DNA from: Alkalihalobacillus sp. YIM B00296
Lineage (GTDB): Bacteria > Bacillota > Bacilli > Bacillales > Fictibacillaceae
Length of the DNA: 60,437 bases
Direction of reading: 5' to 3'
Assembly: GCF_020179385.1 (NCBI RefSeq)
Contig: NZ_JAIBLJ010000018.1
Span: 1 to 60,437 of the forward strand
Shown here: positions 15,571 to 24,503 of the stretch, in pieces
Position numbering within the stretch: the stretch's first letter is position 1
Layout of the letters: the number at the start of each line of letters is the position of its first letter
Made by a program: the position numbers and the translations under genes
Notes under the pieces: generated by a model
Seen by the model: only the letters and a program-made list of their open reading frames with translations
Told to the model about the DNA's origin: nothing
The model's database searches: none

Positions 15571-16765
15571 TATTAAGGTCGGTTTGTTCAAGGTGTAAGT
15601 CCTTCGCACCGTTAAAGGAGGCAAAAGCTTCGAGTGCATCACGGATGGCATGATGCAGTTGGGTTGTTTTCTCCACCCAAGGTTCCAGCTGCAACAAGCG
15701 GACGATCAACACTTCATTTTTTCGATCGATTTGCGGATCCATCCTTCCGATCAAGCGGTCGCCATATAAGATCGGCATCGCATAGGGGCCGTATTTCCGT
15801 TTAGAGCGAGGAGTATAGATTTCCCACTTATAATCGAAATCGAATAAATCCTTGATACGCTCCCGGCTCCATAAAAGATTATCGAGCGGGGATAAAAAGG
15901 TGGCAGTACCTTCCAAAGACTTTCCATCCCCAACAAACTGTACGAGCTCATCCATATCTTCAGCTAGCATGTAATATTGCCGTTCTGTTCCGTCGACTTC
16001 AAGTTGGATGACGGCTCCTGCATCAACTCTCCGCTCTACTTCTGCACGCCGTTCCACAGCCTTCAACTTTTGCCATCCGAACCTGGGGTCACGTGGATCA
16101 AAGACACGGTAGGCCCGAATGTATTTGTCCATCAACAATTGCCGGGCTGTTTCTTCTTCCATTGCTCGGGTCTTTTCCAATAGATCTGAGCTGATCGTCC
16201 GTTCTGTTAGATCGAAATAACGCTCTGTACGATCTCTTTTCACAACGCGGATTATTCCCGAATCTAATAATAGGTTCAGCGCAAGCGAAGTTTCTTTCGT
16301 CTTTGGTAGCTTGTTGTCCCAATAGCCGTGAACGCGTTTTTCCGATTGGAAAGCCCGGGAAGGAAGAGGTCCTCCTAATCTCAATTGCTCGATTACTGTG
16401 TCTACCACAAGCCCAAGCGTTTCCAATGATTCAGCCACTTTCTGTTGGATTCGTATACGTGTCGGTTGGAACAACGGGAAATCATCCATCGGGATGGTAC
16501 AGGCAGCATTCGCGAAATACTCGAACACTTTTCCTTCCGTCAAAAGATCATCAAGATGCCTCGTTTTATACCCTGGAATACGTGAAGCCAGTACTAAATG
16601 CTGGTTTCGTTCCACGATAGAGACAGGATCAAGCTGCACACATTCAAGTTTTTTGATCATTTGTAATGCGGAAGAAACAGCCGGACGACCTGCCTCCAAT
16701 AAAGCTTGTTTAGATAAAAGGAATCTGCGCAGAGCAGATTTTTCCACAAAAAATTTTGTTGTCAT
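15566..16765 (-). CDS. YcaQ-family (winged-helix, DUF1006) DNA glycosylase-like protein
   Basis: 399 residues of the HTH_42/YcaQ family. The N-terminal winged-helix part contains VQLDPVS (about 42-48), the family's QxD-type active-site motif in the glycosylases AlkZ/YcaQ that unhook interstrand crosslinks. The C-terminal half has SPLDNLLWSRERIKDLFDFDYKWEIYTP and YGPYAMPILYGDRLIGRMDP, both typical. The length is normal. The start is ATG at 16765 with AGGGGG upstream. DNA-repair activity is inferred from the family. The 3' end reaches into phrase array A. Confidence 0.82.
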   Translation of the reverse strand: MTTKFFVEKSALRRFLLSKQALLEAGRPAVSSALQMIKKLECVQLDPVSIVERNQHLVLASRIPGYKTRHLDDLLTEGKVFEYFANAACTIPMDDFPLFQPTRIRIQQKVAESLETLGLVVDTVIEQLRLGGPLPSRAFQSEKRVHGYWDNKLPKTKETSLALNLLLDSGIIRVVKRDRTERYFDLTERTISSDLLEKTRAMEEETARQLLMDKYIRAYRVFDPRDPRFGWQKLKAVERRAEVERRVDAGAVIQLEVDGTERQYYMLAEDMDELVQFVGDGKSLEGTATFLSPLDNLLWSRERIKDLFDFDYKWEIYTPRSKRKYGPYAMPILYGDRLIGRMDPQIDRKNEVLIVRLLQLEPWVEKTTQLHHAIRDALEAFASFNGAKDLHLEQTDLNI

Positions 16766-16783
16766 GACTAGCCCCCTGAATCA

Positions 16784-17572
16784 TTAGAAAGAATGCTTTT
16801 GAAAATCCTCAATCAGAACATATGGATCGCTGAATACTTGGCGAAAACCATAACCGACAAACAATGGGGTTGTTGGATATCGGGGGACGACCTTGATGTA
16901 TATCTTATCCAGCCAATGGTAGAAAAAGAGATTATAGCTTGAGCAGCCTTTGCCATTATAAAGATGAAGGATATAGTGTACGGTTTTCTGGACATACTCC
17001 GCAGCCTGGTCGATTCCGGTGAGATCATCATCCAAGATGATATTGAATTCTGTAAAACCGATCATCGGCATCGTCGATAGGTTCAGTTGGACCCCATTGG
17101 AAGAATGGATTTCATCTCCCTTGAAATAACCCTCCTTCAGGTTTTCCCGGTAATCTACGTCATAGAAGCCTATGATTTGCATGTGCGGGTGACGGACGGA
17201 TCCTCCAGAAAGAGGCCCATAGTTTTTAAAGAAAGAAACAGATTTATAGTTTCCTTGTTCCTCCATTTCAAACCATTTCTTGACTCCGAATCGGATCAGT
17301 TTATAAAGATGAGGTTTCGAATACTCGGAAAGTTCAGCTTCACAATCATCCGTTTCGATCAACACGGTTTGAAAAGCATCTTGGACCACAGGGTATTTAT
17401 TCTTCACAAGGATGATTGAGTCATGCGTCTCCAATATTTCCGAAAGTCCTTCTGACACGCAAAAAGGACAAGGTTTTTCCTGATGGATGTTGTTCGGTTT
17501 CTTACGGGCGATAAATTTATCAAACTTCAGAATCGTATCCTTTTCCATAATATCACCATCGTGTTCATTCAT
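16784..17572 (-). CDS. DUF4931 (HIT/GalT-like) protein
   Basis: About 262 residues. It has CPFC near the N-terminus (about 35-38), a possible metal site, and the histidine motif HPHMQIIG (about 128-135) of the HIT/galactose-1-phosphate uridylyltransferase superfamily. I recognise this as DUF4931, for which no reaction is established. An ATG at 17572 has AGGAGATGG rather far upstream; a second in-frame ATG (MEKDTI, eight codons later) is an alternative start. It is 18 bases upstream of the YcaQ-type gene on the same strand and probably co-transcribed with it. Confidence 0.72.
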   Translation of the reverse strand: MNEHDGDIMEKDTILKFDKFIARKKPNNIHQEKPCPFCVSEGLSEILETHDSIILVKNKYPVVQDAFQTVLIETDDCEAELSEYSKPHLYKLIRFGVKKWFEMEEQGNYKSVSFFKNYGPLSGGSVRHPHMQIIGFYDVDYRENLKEGYFKGDEIHSSNGVQLNLSTMPMIGFTEFNIILDDDLTGIDQAAEYVQKTVHYILHLYNGKGCSSYNLFFYHWLDKIYIKVVPRYPTTPLFVGYGFRQVFSDPYVLIEDFQKHSF

Positions 17573-18077
17573 ATTAAAAAACCATCTCCTACCTAATTAT
17601 ACGGCTGATCAATTCGGTTCGTCCATGCTCAGGCATTTTCTTTTATTTACCACCGGCAAAAACCATGACCTTATCCTATTAAGAAGAGTGCAGCAAGTTG
17701 GGATGATGATCCAATTCAATTTGAAGGAAGTGTGAAAGCAGCCTGAATACAGAAAAAAAGATAGGATAGTAGCTAAGGTTCGGCTGTGACATTAAAATCG
17801 GAATGAACCTTTTCCAAAACCCTTTCATGGCTTATCATGAATATAGCATGAGCAAAGGAACCCTACTCGTAAGGTGAGGTGGTTCGAACAATATCACCGC
17901 AGTATCGTTTCAAGTAGTTTACGGTTACACCAGAAGAAGTATTTACGAACACTCCACTGCAAATAATCAAGTTGGGTGGATTCGGTGGTGTTCTCCACTT
18001 CCTCCATGGCGAACTTAGTGGCCGGATTAGCCTTGGGCTAGTTGTGGAAAGTAGACTGATAGAGGAGATGATAGGAA
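17573..18077. other. Intergenic region upstream of thiM, no TPP aptamer
   Basis: No gene with a ribosome site. I looked for a TPP riboswitch before thiM and did not find the conserved CTGAGA and ACCTGA-type blocks. Bases 17860-18050 are richer in GC and have small inverted repeats (GAACC..GGTTC), but nothing I can name. Confidence 0.5.
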
Positions 18078-18899
18078 ATGGATAGGAACATTGTTACCTA
18101 TACTTTGGATAAGGTCAGAAAGGAAAAGCCGTTGGTGCACAATATCACGAATATGGTCGTGACGAACTTCACCGCGAATGGTCTGTTAGCCTTAGGCGTA
18201 TCACCTGTCATGGCGTATGCGAAAGAGGAAGTTGCAGATATGGCCAAGGTTGCAGGAGCGGTTGTCCTCAACATCGGCACATTAGATGAAACCGTGGTCG
18301 AATCGATGATCATCGCCGGGAAGGCAGCGAACGAGCATGACGTACCTGTCATTCTCGACCCAGTAGGCGCAGGGGCGACACCTTACCGGACAGAGACAGC
18401 ACAAAAGCTTTTAAACGAAATCAATATTTCGATTTTACGGGGAAATGCTGCAGAAGTGGCCAATGTGATCGGGGAAAAGTGGATGATCAAAGGTGTGGAT
18501 GCTGGGGAAAGGAACCGTGATGTTATCGAACTAGCAAGAAGTGCTTCAGAGAAGCTCGGAATTGTAGTAGTGGTTACTGGAGTGGATGACGTCATCTCAG
18601 ATGGTGATAAGGCTTATATGGTACGGAACGGTCATTTTATGCTCACGAGAGTCACTGGGACAGGCTGTCTGCTTAGTTCAGTCATCGGAGCTTTTTCGGC
18701 AGTGGAAAAAGATATGGTCAAGGCAGCAACCTCGGCTGTAGCAAGTTATGGGGTGGCAGCTGAAATTGCAGCTGAACGAAAGGGAAGTGAAGGACCAGGG
18801 AGCTTCCAGGTTGAATTCCTGAATACTCTTTCACAGGTTTCAGCTGAGGATATCCAGAAACTTGCTTCGATCGTGGAGCGATCGTTTCATCCGTTTTAA
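18078..18899 (+). CDS. thiM: Hydroxyethylthiazole kinase
   Basis: 273 residues, the usual ThiM length. It phosphorylates 4-methyl-5-(2-hydroxyethyl)thiazole in thiamine salvage. Motifs are [31 protein letters not shown] near the N-terminus, [19 protein letters not shown] and the ribokinase-like anion hole GTGCLLSS (about 195-202; the family's catalytic Cys lies in this segment). ATG at 18078 has GGAG upstream. It stands alone, without thiD or thiE, which fits a salvage role. Confidence 0.93.
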   Translation: MDRNIVTYTLDKVRKEKPLVHNITNMVVTNFTANGLLALGVSPVMAYAKEEVADMAKVAGAVVLNIGTLDETVVESMIIAGKAANEHDVPVILDPVGAGATPYRTETAQKLLNEINISILRGNAAEVANVIGEKWMIKGVDAGERNRDVIELARSASEKLGIVVVVTGVDDVISDGDKAYMVRNGHFMLTRVTGTGCLLSSVIGAFSAVEKDMVKAATSAVASYGVAAEIAAERKGSEGPGSFQVEFLNTLSQVSAEDIQKLASIVERSFHPF

Positions 18900-19276
18900 T
18901 GTCGTACAAAAAATAGGATAGGGACTGGCGTAAGGGAATGGACTCTTTGCTGAAAATGTGTTGTCTGATATTCCGGTGTAATTCTTTTGTAAATAAATGA
19001 TAAAGGGACTGTATATGGAGAAATTCAGGTGAAGTTGTCGAATGACTCACTAACCTGCAAGAAACATTTCCTATATAATCCCCACTTACTTCCATAATCG
19101 ATTAAAAATCGAACTCTTTCAATGATGACTGAGACGTTTCAGGCAGTCCAATAGTAGGGATATTTATGAAGCTTGTCGATTTATTTTTTAAATGAAGTTC
19201 ATCGGAAATTCATACTGATTTTAATTAACCTCCTTATAATCCCAAGTGTACCAACAAACTGAAGGGAGATATTCTG
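18900..19276. other. Intergenic region between thiM and the phoD-like gene
   Basis: I see no gene, riboswitch or strong hairpin here. The last 30 bases hold the ribosome site of the next gene. Confidence 0.5.
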
Positions 19277-21007
19277 ATGAACCGAAAAGATTTGTTTCAG
19301 GATCCTGAAAAATTATTGCATCGGTCGATGAACCGGAAAGATTTTTTGGACAAGGTGAGTAAAATTGCAGTTGTCGGTTTGGGTATGACACTGACACAGC
19401 CCCTGAACAATTTGAGAGTAGAAGCAGCTCCTCAGTTTACAAGTTATCCTTTCACGTTGGGGGTCGCTTCTGGTGATCCGTTATCTGACAGTGTGGTGCT
19501 ATGGACGAGGCTTGCCCCTGAACCATTGAATGGCGGGGGGATGCCGAACTATAATGTACCGGTCCAATGGGAATTGGCTGAGGACGAAGCTTTCCAGAAA
19601 ATCATACAGCAAGGAACAGAGCTTGCAACCCCTGAACTAGGTCATTCCGTACATGTAGAAGTCGGTGACATGGAAGCGAAGAAACAATACTATTACCGGT
19701 TTAAGGCAGGAAACGAAATCAGCCCTGTCGGAAAGACCAAAACATTGCCTGCACCGGGACAACCTTTATCCAAATTGACTTTTGCTTTCGCCTCCTGCCA
19801 ACAGTTCGAGCACGGCTACTACACCGCTTACCGCCACATGGCGGAAGAAAAGCTCGATCTGGTTTTCCATCTCGGCGACTATATTTATGAATACGGCCCA
19901 AATGAATATATCTCTAAAACAGGTAATGTACGCACCCACAACGGCCCGGAAATCATCACGCTTGATGATTATCGGAACAGATTGGCCCAATATAAAAGCG
20001 ACAAAGATTTGATAGCTGCACATGCTGCCTGTCCTTGGATCGTAACATGGGATGACCATGAAGTTGAAAACAACTATGCCGATGAAATTCCTGAAAAAGG
20101 ACAATCCGTTGAAGAATTCATCCAGCGTCGTATAAATGCTTACCAAGCCTACTATGAACATATGCCGTTGAGAAAATCATCCATCCCTCAAGGTCCGGAT
20201 ATGAACCTGTATCGTCGGTTTACATACGGTGATCTGGTTGAATTCAATGTGCTCGATACCAGGCAATACCGTGATGATCAAGCGAATGACGATGGAATAA
20301 AACCTCCAAGTGAAGAATCGATGGACCCGAATCGTACATTGACTGGTGAAGACCAGGAAAGATGGTTGCTTGAAGGGCTCGGCAGGTCGCACGCCAGGTG
20401 GAATGTGTTGGCCCAGCAGGTTTTCTTCAATCAGTTGAACTTCAATACTGCAGATGCACCCAAATACAATATGGATGCCTGGGACGGGTATGCGGCTAAC
20501 CGTGAACGTATCCTTGATTTTATTAGTGAAAACCAGGTCGGAAATTTTGTCGTTTTGACCGGTGACGTGCATGCTAATTGGGCTGGGAATATCAAAAAGG
20601 ACTATAATGACCCTGACTCAGCAACCCTTGGCTCTGAATTTGTCGGAACCTCTATCACCTCTGGCGGGGATGGAGCTGATAAACGGAAGGATACAGCCCA
20701 ATTCCTGGCTGAGAATCCACATATCAAATTTTTCAATGATCACCGGGGTTACGTACGTTGCACGATAACGCCTCAAAAATGGACAGCCGATTACCGTGTT
20801 GTACCATATGTCAGCCAACCAGGTGCACCAATTGCCACACGGGCTGCTTTCGAAATCATGCACAATAAACCTGGCTTGAAGCGAATGGTTGATAAACCAT
20901 TGTCCAATACGAAAAAACAATCTACTGAAGTTGAAGGCGAACGGATTGAAGCCCAGGAAAAAGCCCATGAAAAACAAATGAATAAAATCAAAATCGAAAG
21001 TCGGTAG
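19277..21007 (+). CDS. phoD: PhoD-type alkaline phosphatase/phosphodiesterase
   Basis: 576 residues of the PhoD family, secreted calcium-dependent phosphodiesterases that attack wall teichoic acid. Motifs in order: FTLGVASGDP, FAFASCQQFEHGYYTAYRHM, LVFHLGDYIYEYG, WDDHEVENNYAD and LTGDVHANW, which supply the metal ligands. PhoD proteins normally carry a twin-arginine signal; here the corresponding segment reads NRKDFLDKVSKIAVVGLGM, with Arg-Lys. The first 23 residues contain two near copies of MNRKD, 17 residues apart. The C-terminus ends in a charged Lys/Glu helix. ATG at 19277 has GGGAG upstream. A strong terminator follows. Confidence 0.88.
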   Translation: MNRKDLFQDPEKLLHRSMNRKDFLDKVSKIAVVGLGMTLTQPLNNLRVEAAPQFTSYPFTLGVASGDPLSDSVVLWTRLAPEPLNGGGMPNYNVPVQWELAEDEAFQKIIQQGTELATPELGHSVHVEVGDMEAKKQYYYRFKAGNEISPVGKTKTLPAPGQPLSKLTFAFASCQQFEHGYYTAYRHMAEEKLDLVFHLGDYIYEYGPNEYISKTGNVRTHNGPEIITLDDYRNRLAQYKSDKDLIAAHAACPWIVTWDDHEVENNYADEIPEKGQSVEEFIQRRINAYQAYYEHMPLRKSSIPQGPDMNLYRRFTYGDLVEFNVLDTRQYRDDQANDDGIKPPSEESMDPNRTLTGEDQERWLLEGLGRSHARWNVLAQQVFFNQLNFNTADAPKYNMDAWDGYAANRERILDFISENQVGNFVVLTGDVHANWAGNIKKDYNDPDSATLGSEFVGTSITSGGDGADKRKDTAQFLAENPHIKFFNDHRGYVRCTITPQKWTADYRVVPYVSQPGAPIATRAAFEIMHNKPGLKRMVDKPLSNTKKQSTEVEGERIEAQEKAHEKQMNKIKIESR

Positions 21008-21017
21008 AATGAAGAGT

Positions 21018-21053
21018 GGACTAGCTTTTTCTAAAAGGCTAGTCCATTTTTTT
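21018..21053 (+). terminator. Rho-independent terminator after phoD-like gene
   Basis: GGACTAGC and GGCTAGTCC pair around a T/A loop, followed by eight T. Confidence 0.9.
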
Positions 21054-21222
21054 TATGCAAAGCAGAATGATCTAAAAATGAGGACTGAAACGGTAAAAAT
21101 AAAAAATTATCTACAACCGGAAAATGGAATATAAGTAGGCACTTCTCGGAGGGTCCGCCATAAAATGATAGAAGTTAGTTCATTTCTTCCGTGTTTGGAA
21201 GGATGACTTTGGAGGTGGACCT

Positions 21223-22146
21223 ATGGTGATGAAACCGCGGATGTTGAGAAGAGGGGACACGATTGGAGTGGTAACCCTTGGTAGTCCGTTAGCAAGAGAA
21301 GTGATCGATGCCAGGATCAATACGTTAAGAAACATGGGGTTCAATGTCATTGTCGGTAATCATGTTTACGATGTAGACGGCTTTCTTGCCGGCTCCCCGC
21401 AAGAGCGAGCATCCGACTTGATGAGCATGTTCCAGAACCCGCAAGTGAAAATGATTTTACCAACACGGGGTGGAGTCGGTGTAGCAGGCATCCTTCCGTA
21501 TCTCGATTATAATCTAATCAAACAGAATCCTAAGATTGTTACAGGATATAGTGATATCACTGTCCTGTTGAATGTCCTATACCAATTTACAGATCTATTA
21601 ACCTTTCATAGCCTGATGCTGATTGATTTCGCGCCGGAAACACCACCGTACAGTATCAACCAGTTCTATACTATGACCTCGACTTTTTCACCCGTACGGG
21701 AAATAACGAACCCCCCTGGCATGCAATTGGTGGGAAGGGTTCCTGGCATTGTATCGGGAAGGATCGTCGGTGGGAACCTTACAGCTTTTGTCGGCTTGCT
21801 CGGAACACCGGCTGAAATCGATACGAGGGGGAAAATCCTTTTCTTGGAAGACACACATGAACCGGTCAATACCGTATACCGTTATCTTGAACACCTACGA
21901 TTGGCAGGGAAATTCGATGACTGTACTGGCATCATTATGGGTGAATGTACCGAATGTCCGGTAGCCTATGGGAAGACATATGAAGATCTGATCAATGACT
22001 TCCTGGTACCGCTCGGAAAGCCGCTTATGACTAATCTTGCTTCTGGCCATGGAATGTTTAAAGCTGCAATTCCGATCGGGGCTAAGGTACTTATGGACAC
22101 GATCAACCGTACATTGACCATCGTAGAACCGACAGTCATGCCTTGA
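21223..22146 (+). CDS. S66-family LD-carboxypeptidase (LdcA/MccF-like)
   Basis: 307 residues. S66 serine peptidases cut the L,D bond of murein tetrapeptides or, as MccF, inactivate peptide-nucleotide antibiotics. The nucleophile is Ser110 in GYSD, following the TRGGVGVAGILPYLDY block. The Glu and His of the triad are provided by FLEDTHEPV and SGHGMFKAAIP. The start is ATG at 21223 with GGAGGTGG upstream. It is a single gene. Murein recycling is more likely than microcin resistance, but the sequence alone does not decide. Confidence 0.85.
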   Translation: MVMKPRMLRRGDTIGVVTLGSPLAREVIDARINTLRNMGFNVIVGNHVYDVDGFLAGSPQERASDLMSMFQNPQVKMILPTRGGVGVAGILPYLDYNLIKQNPKIVTGYSDITVLLNVLYQFTDLLTFHSLMLIDFAPETPPYSINQFYTMTSTFSPVREITNPPGMQLVGRVPGIVSGRIVGGNLTAFVGLLGTPAEIDTRGKILFLEDTHEPVNTVYRYLEHLRLAGKFDDCTGIIMGECTECPVAYGKTYEDLINDFLVPLGKPLMTNLASGHGMFKAAIPIGAKVLMDTINRTLTIVEPTVMP

Positions 22147-22213
22147 GTGAGTGAAAGATTCCTGGAAAAGAAAAAGTGCCTGTCCCATAGAAATTGGAAA
22201 CAGACATTCGTAT

Positions 22214-23857
22214 TTATTCTTTTACTTGAATGCGATCTGTAACGGGAGCTTCAATAGGATTGCCCTGATTTTCCATATAGTCAATCATTGCATCTAAGGC
22301 AAGAGGTCCTGTTTCTTGGTTAGCTCCTTCTTTCAATATCGTAAAACCGTCCCCGCCAGTAGCAATATAATTATTGACGGTTACTGTATATTCTTTTTGC
22401 GGATCGATCGGATTTCCTTCTGAATCTGTGATTTCAAGGACTTTTGTACCCTCGGGAGCCGTTTTGTCCCATGTATATTTCAATCCTGAAATTTGGAGGA
22501 TTCGTACGGTTCCACTATTCCATTGTTGTTCTAACAATTTCTTGATTTGATCACCGGTCAATGTCATTTTTACAAGGTTGTTGCCAAATGGGAGCATCGT
22601 ATATAATTCGCCCCATGTGGTTTCTCCTTGATCGAGGTCGGATCGTATACCGCCAGGGTTCATGAAAGCAAAGTCCGTTTTCATAGCGGCACGTTGGGAA
22701 TCGGCTACTAGATTTCCGAGTGGTGATTCACCGCTTTCATTTGGTTCCCTCGTAATGGGTTCTGATGTTTGACCGATTATCTCGTTGATCAGTGGTCCGA
22801 CTTCTTCCTTGTAGTGATCGACCATTCCTTTCACTTTTGCATCCGGAGTAATGCTGTCATGGCAAGTGGTCACGATTTCAGCCTGCTTTTTAACAATGTC
22901 TTTCGTTATCGGATCGATCATTAAATCGACATCTGAAAAAGCCGTGCCATAAGAATAAGACTGGACAATCAATTTACCGTCAACTAGAGCATTGGAATAA
23001 GCATGGTTATGGCCACCGAAAATGACATCAACTTCATCATCGATCTTGGGGGCTATTTCTGCCAATTCTCCAGAAGGATTTGTCCCGTCCGTGTTCGAGG
23101 ATGCTGGAACATGTCCAAGTACAATGATGGATTTTACACCCTTTTCTTTTAATTCTTCAACAGCCTCATTGATCGCTTCACCTTCATCTATGAATTCCAC
23201 ATTTTCAATTCCACTCGGAAGGACGATGTTTTCCGTATCTGTGGTAACGACTCCGATGAAACCGATCTGTATTCCATTTACCCTTTCAATGACATAAGGG
23301 GGGAGGATCGGTTCCCCGGTATTTTTATCTTTGACATTGGCGACAGTATACGGGAATTCAGCACCTTCAAAATCGCCGGTAACCATATGGGAACCGCCAT
23401 TGATCAGTCTTTTCATTTCATCGACGCCCTCATCGAATTCATGATTACCGACAGTACCGACATCAAAACCGAGTTCATTCAAAATTTCAATCGTAGGTTC
23501 GTCCTGTAGTAGGGAAGATACAGGAGAACTTGCACCATCACCGGCATGGACAAGCAAAGTATTTTTATTGTATTTCTCATGCTTTCTTATGTAAGCTGCC
23601 AGGTATTCAGCTCCACCAGCTTTCCTTCCATTGATATTTTGATAAACATCGATCTGACCGTGAAAATCATTGATACCTAAAAGCTGTACGGGAATATACC
23701 TGTTTTCTTCACCAGTGCCTAGAGGCTTTTTTTCTGGAGTGCCGGCGAATACAGAAGTACAAGCCAACGAAAACGATAAAAAAATTTGGCAGTAAGGCCC
23801 TCGATCAAATGTGTATGTTTTTCTATGAGCAGGACAGAATGGGAGATAACCAATCAA
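22214..23857 (-). CDS. Secreted 5'-nucleotidase/metallophosphatase (UshA-like), 5' end uncertain
   Basis: About 547 residues. The metallophosphatase domain begins at VQLLGINDFHGQID and continues with VGNHEFDEG, ILGHVP-type and FGGHNHAY motifs. The C-terminal 5'-nucleotidase domain has NLVADSQRAAM, NPGGIRSDL and ATGGDGFTI. It would release phosphate from extracellular nucleotides. The N-terminus is abnormal: a hydrophobic stretch IFLSFSLACTSVFA looks like the end of a signal peptide, but there is no ATG in the minus strand upstream, the only in-frame start is a TTG at 23857 without ribosome site, and the codons before the stretch do not look like a signal. A frameshift in the T7 run at about 23779-23785 is possible. 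Confidence 0.8.
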   Translation of the reverse strand: MIGYLPFCPAHRKTYTFDRGPYCQIFLSFSLACTSVFAGTPEKKPLGTGEENRYIPVQLLGINDFHGQIDVYQNINGRKAGGAEYLAAYIRKHEKYNKNTLLVHAGDGASSPVSSLLQDEPTIEILNELGFDVGTVGNHEFDEGVDEMKRLINGGSHMVTGDFEGAEFPYTVANVKDKNTGEPILPPYVIERVNGIQIGFIGVVTTDTENIVLPSGIENVEFIDEGEAINEAVEELKEKGVKSIIVLGHVPASSNTDGTNPSGELAEIAPKIDDEVDVIFGGHNHAYSNALVDGKLIVQSYSYGTAFSDVDLMIDPITKDIVKKQAEIVTTCHDSITPDAKVKGMVDHYKEEVGPLINEIIGQTSEPITREPNESGESPLGNLVADSQRAAMKTDFAFMNPGGIRSDLDQGETTWGELYTMLPFGNNLVKMTLTGDQIKKLLEQQWNSGTVRILQISGLKYTWDKTAPEGTKVLEITDSEGNPIDPQKEYTVTVNNYIATGGDGFTILKEGANQETGPLALDAMIDYMENQGNPIEAPVTDRIQVKE

Positions 23858-23869
23858 GGGAGGAATATA

Positions 23870-24052
23870 ATGGAATCTAGTATGAGCTTTGAAGAAGTCG
23901 TCCAGAAAATTTCTGAATTAGCAAAAAAGGAAGGGGAGCCCCTCCGAAAGAAACAGGTCAAAAAGTCCAACCCAGAGCTGATGAAAAACGCATTGTATTA
24001 TTTTCCGAATTGGGATGCTGCTCTCGAGCAGTGTAAGGTGAACCAGGCATAG
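23870..24052 (+). CDS. Small protein with W-x2-AL repeat motif
   Basis: 60 residues from ATG at 23870, with GGGAGG 7 bases upstream. A basic helical protein. Its C-terminus LMKNALYYFPNWDAALEQC has the pattern of the short repeats (YFGSWexALexAG) found beside homing endonuclease and replication-linked domains. No function can be given. It is divergent from the 5'-nucleotidase gene and shares the same intergenic bases. Confidence 0.5.
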   Translation: MESSMSFEEVVQKISELAKKEGEPLRKKQVKKSNPELMKNALYYFPNWDAALEQCKVNQA

Positions 24053-24073
24053 CCATTCCTTGTCACGAGAGAA

Positions 24074-24191
24074 GGGGCTGTCCCAAAACAATAGTGTCAG
24101 ACACCACCACACAACATTTTGTTTCAAAAACACACTTTTTCTCAAAATGTTGCTAGGGACGGTGAGAGTCAGACACTAATGGGACAGCCCC
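24074..24191. repeat. GGGGCTGTCCC inverted repeat, long form with internal insert
   Basis: Outer arms GGGGCTGTCCC (24074-24084) and GGGACAGCCCC (24181-24191). The same outer sequence as at 2639-2692 is split by about 72 bases flanked by the direct repeat GTCAGACAC (24096-24104 and 24168-24176). The insert has its own perfect inverted repeat CAACATTTTG/CAAAATGTTG (24112-24121, 24143-24152). T run on the plus side, so it may also terminate. Confidence 0.8.
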
Positions 24192-24239
24192 TTTTCTTCT
24201 GATATGACATAATAGCAAAGCCGATTTATAAAACGCATA

Positions 24240-24284
24240 TAAAAAAAGGAGCTGCCTCGTGCTCGTGGTCAGCCCCTTTTTACG
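24240..24284 (+). terminator. Terminator-like hairpin
   Basis: AAAAAAGGAGCTG pairs with CAGCCCCTTTTT with one mismatch. It works in both directions and lies just past the 3' end of the FbpB-like gene on the minus strand. Confidence 0.6.
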
Positions 24285-24287
24285 TTT

Positions 24288-24416
24288 CTAGGATGTCTTG
24301 TTCAATTGCTTCTTCTCAAGCTTTTTCTCGATCTTTTCCATCTCTTGTGGATTATTGATCAAGCTGTTTCTATTTTCTATGACTAGTTGTTTAAATGAGG
24401 TTTTACGCTTGCGCAT
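24288..24416 (-). CDS. FbpB-family small basic protein
   Basis: 42 residues: MRKRKTSFKQLVIENRNSL, then MEKIEKKLEKKQLNK. This is the Fur-regulated small basic protein family (FbpB type), whose B. subtilis member works with the FsrA small RNA in the iron-sparing response. ATG at 24416 has AAGGAG 9 bases upstream. A TACAAT -10 (24439-24444) and a Fur-box-like sequence at 24461-24479 lie in front of it. The regulatory role is inferred from the family. Confidence 0.72.
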   Translation of the reverse strand: MRKRKTSFKQLVIENRNSLINNPQEMEKIEKKLEKKQLNKTS

Positions 24417-24438
24417 TGTCATCAACTCCTTCAATGCT

Positions 24439-24479
24439 ATTGTACCACCTATTACTTTTTAATAATCATGATAATTTTT
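24439..24479 (-). promoter_or_regulatory. Promoter with Fur-box-like sequence for the FbpB-like gene
   Basis: The minus-strand -10 TACAAT lies at 24439-24444. AATAATCATGATAATTTTT at 24461-24479 matches the 19-base Fur consensus at 13 positions and covers the -35 region. It is a moderate match, strengthened by the identity of the gene. Confidence 0.5.
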
Positions 24480-24503
24480 AAAATTATGTGACAATTCGTT
24501 CAA

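Noticed and set aside
17870-18050. TPP riboswitch before thiM
   Set aside because: The conserved TPP aptamer blocks are missing and no terminator/antiterminator pair follows.
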